NCBI GenBank assembly: GCA_030152105.1 | Contig: JASLIH010000020.1 | Coordinates: forward strand, 1-5,395 | Source: Actinomycetes bacterium | Lineage (GTDB): Bacteria > Actinomycetota > CALGFH01 | Length of the DNA: 5,395 nt | Reading direction: 5' to 3' | In this document: in pieces, positions 4,577 through 5,395 of the stretch | How the letters are laid out: every line of letters starts with the position of its first letter | Position numbering within the stretch: the first letter of the stretch is position 1 | Translations under genes and position numbers: made by a program | The notes under the pieces: model-generated | Databases searched by the model: none | Seen by the model: only the letters and a program-made list of their open reading frames with translations | What the model was told of the DNA's origin: nothing

Positions 4577-5395
4577 ATGCCAGCTCTTGACCGGGCCAGC
4601 GCCGCCACAATGCCCCTGGGTCGTGGGGCGCTGGCCCGGTGGGTGATCAGATCCTGGGTCCTGCGGGTCGCCACCGCCGCCGCGCTGGGCGTCGAGGCGG
4701 TGGTGCATTGGCAGAACGCGCCGGCCTACGACGCGGTGACGGGGACCGTCAGCCAGGGGGCGTTGTTTCGGATCGAGGCCGTGGTGGCGGTCGTCGCCGC
4801 GTTGCTGGTCCTGATCCGACCCCGGCGCAGCAGCTGGATGGCGGCGTTGCTGGTCGCCGGCAGCGCGCTGGGCGCGGTGGTGCTGTACCGGTATGTGGAT
4901 GTCGGGTCGCTTGGCCCGCTGCCGGACATGTACGAGAACACCTGGCAGGTGCCTGGCAAGCTGCTGTCGGCCGCCGCCGAGGCCGCCGCCGTCGTCCTGG
5001 CAGCACTGGGCCTGCTCACCCATCGCGGCGCCGCACCGCCCCACGAGGCCGCCGGTTCCAGGCTGCGGGTGCTGCGGCCAGATCGGGACCGCGCCTACCA
5101 GCACGATGAGATGGCAATGCCGTCCGAGGAAGGTGACAAGATGCCAGTCAACCTGTTGACCAGGATCCTCTACACCGCCGAGGCGATCATCGAAGGCGGC
5201 CGGGCCGGCCACGGCGGCACCACCGACGGCCGCCTGGACCTACAGCTGTCGGTCCCCGAGGACATGGGCGGCCCCGGCGGCCCCGGCACCAACCCCGAGC
5301 AGCTGTTCGCGGTCGGCTTCGGAGCCTGTTTCCAGTCGTCGCTGCTGGCAGTGGCCCAGGGCCGCAAGCTGGATGCCAGCGACACCAAGATCACC
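4577..5395 (+). CDS. Four-TM membrane module joined in frame to an Ohr peroxidase (runs off window)
   Basis: One frame stays open from ATG 4577 to the last base, 273 codons with no stop. Residues 1-188 form a small membrane protein that I do not recognise. It has helices at about 27-45, 62-80, 86-106 and 128-147, an acidic and aromatic loop between helices 3 and 4 (LPDMYENTWQVPGK), and a polar tail (148-188). From residue 189 the frame continues straight into a typical Ohr sequence. It may be a true fusion, or two genes sharing a frame whose boundary stop is absent through mutation or sequencing error. Stops in another frame at 5107 and 5134 would end the membrane part if there were an indel. 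The start is uncertain: ATG 4577 (1 nt after the lipoprotein stop, no Shine-Dalgarno), ATG 4610, or GTG 4643. Early codons up to about 4630 have looser third positions, favouring a later start. Confidence 0.68.
   Translation, partial: MPALDRASAATMPLGRGALARWVIRSWVLRVATAAALGVEAVVHWQNAPAYDAVTGTVSQGALFRIEAVVAVVAALLVLIRPRRSSWMAALLVAGSALGAVVLYRYVDVGSLGPLPDMYENTWQVPGKLLSAAAEAAAVVLAALGLLTHRGAAPPHEAAGSRLRVLRPDRDRAYQHDEMAMPSEEGDKMPVNLLTRILYTAEAIIEGGRAGHGGTTDGRLDLQLSVPEDMGGPGGPGTNPEQLFAVGFGACFQSSLLAVAQGRKLDASDTKIT
4590..4640 (+). terminator. Strong hairpin after the lipoprotein gene (terminator or attenuator)
   Basis: ACCGGGCCAGCGCC (4590-4603) and GGCGCTGGCCCGGT (4627-4640) are perfect 14-bp arms. After one bulged G, CCAC (4605-4608) and GTGG (4623-4626) add four more pairs. 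This is by far the strongest stem-loop I see in the window. It begins 14 nt after the lipoprotein stop, where a terminator would sit, but no T-run follows. It also overlaps the beginning of the next reading frame. The ATG at 4610 lies in the apical loop and the GTG at 4643 just beyond the stem. It could therefore end lipoprotein transcripts, limit read-through, or control translation of the downstream gene. Confidence 0.6.
5127..5136 (+). promoter_or_regulatory. Internal Shine-Dalgarno before the Ohr module
   Basis: AGGAAGGTGA ends 4 nt before the ATG at 5141. AGGTGA pairs with the 3' end of 16S rRNA, a normal register for initiation. It suggests that Ohr can be translated on its own even though the upstream frame reads into it. 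Confidence 0.5.
5141..5395 (+). CDS. ohr: Organic hydroperoxide resistance protein (Ohr/OsmC superfamily), N-terminal 85 residues
   Basis: From ATG 5141 the sequence matches the start of Ohr thiol peroxidases, which reduce organic and lipid hydroperoxides in the cytosol using lipoyl-linked thiols. Visible landmarks are LYTAEA (10-15), GGRAGH (19-24) with the catalytic Arg21, the DGRLDLQLSVPEDMGGPGG strand and loop (29-47), and TNPEQLFAVGFGACFQSSL (50-68) with Glu53 and the peroxidatic Cys63. Relative to Xylella Ohr (Arg19, Glu51, Cys61) all three are shifted by two. The resolving Cys near residue 125 would lie beyond the window, since the family is about 140 residues long. The PEQLF and GGPGG signatures favour Ohr over OsmC. 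This is an alternative, separate start within the longer frame above, supported by AGGAAGGTGA at 5127-5136. If translated as the fusion, Ohr would be tethered to the membrane. Neither an OhrR-type regulator gene nor an operator is visible. Confidence 0.85.
   Translation, partial: MPVNLLTRILYTAEAIIEGGRAGHGGTTDGRLDLQLSVPEDMGGPGGPGTNPEQLFAVGFGACFQSSLLAVAQGRKLDASDTKIT

Noticed and set aside
3856..4674. 272-codon minus-strand frame opposite the lipoprotein gene
   Set aside because: Ala/Gly/Arg-rich antisense shadow with no motifs, opposite a gene with clear family signatures.
4639..5109. 156-codon plus-strand frame
   Set aside because: Arg/Gly-rich and out of frame with the four-TM module, whose hydrophobic helices and lead-in to Ohr mark the real frame.
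4523..5212. 229-codon minus-strand frame
   Set aside because: Gln/His/Arg/Gly-rich antisense shadow of the four-TM and Ohr frame.

Overview
The window is very GC-rich, and its genes have third codon positions that are almost all G or C. Start codons are mixed (ATG, GTG, TTG). The visible families (DUF1003, AI-2E permease, stand-alone MprF-type flippase domain, Gly-rich lipoproteins) fit a high-GC actinobacterium (Actinomycetota). No species-level marker is present, so I do not go further. The content looks like ordinary chromosomal envelope and stress genes. I see no phage, transposase, CRISPR, rRNA or tRNA signal.

Layout: 1-366 (+) is the 3' end of a DUF1003 membrane protein. It is followed with no gap by an AI-2E family permease (367-1464, +), probably translationally coupled to it. 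A convergent UPF0104/MprF-type membrane flippase-like protein lies on the minus strand (1641-2744 or 1641-2675), with a candidate two-way terminator hairpin between the two. A divergent gap of about 170 bp leads to a secreted type 1 copper (cupredoxin) lipoprotein (2915-3289, +). Next is a small minus-strand single-TM protein (3350-3502). A leader of about 450 bp with several short hairpins precedes a COG4315-type lipoprotein carrying two Yx(FWY)xxD motifs (3952-4575, +). One base after its stop, a frame opens that encodes a four-TM membrane module and then, with no stop codon between, an Ohr (OsmC superfamily) organic hydroperoxide reductase that runs off the window end (4577-5395+).

The right half reads as an extracytoplasmic redox neighbourhood: a copper lipoprotein, a lipoprotein of the COG4315 family, a small membrane protein and a peroxide-detoxifying Ohr. 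A joint function is inferred from proximity only. The two points most worth a second look are the in-frame join between the four-TM module and Ohr, and the 14-bp perfect hairpin at the start of that frame. The 50-aa minus-strand gene, defined by an abrupt codon-composition switch at a TTG start with a Shine-Dalgarno, is easily missed. I did not find a convincing wholly new system.
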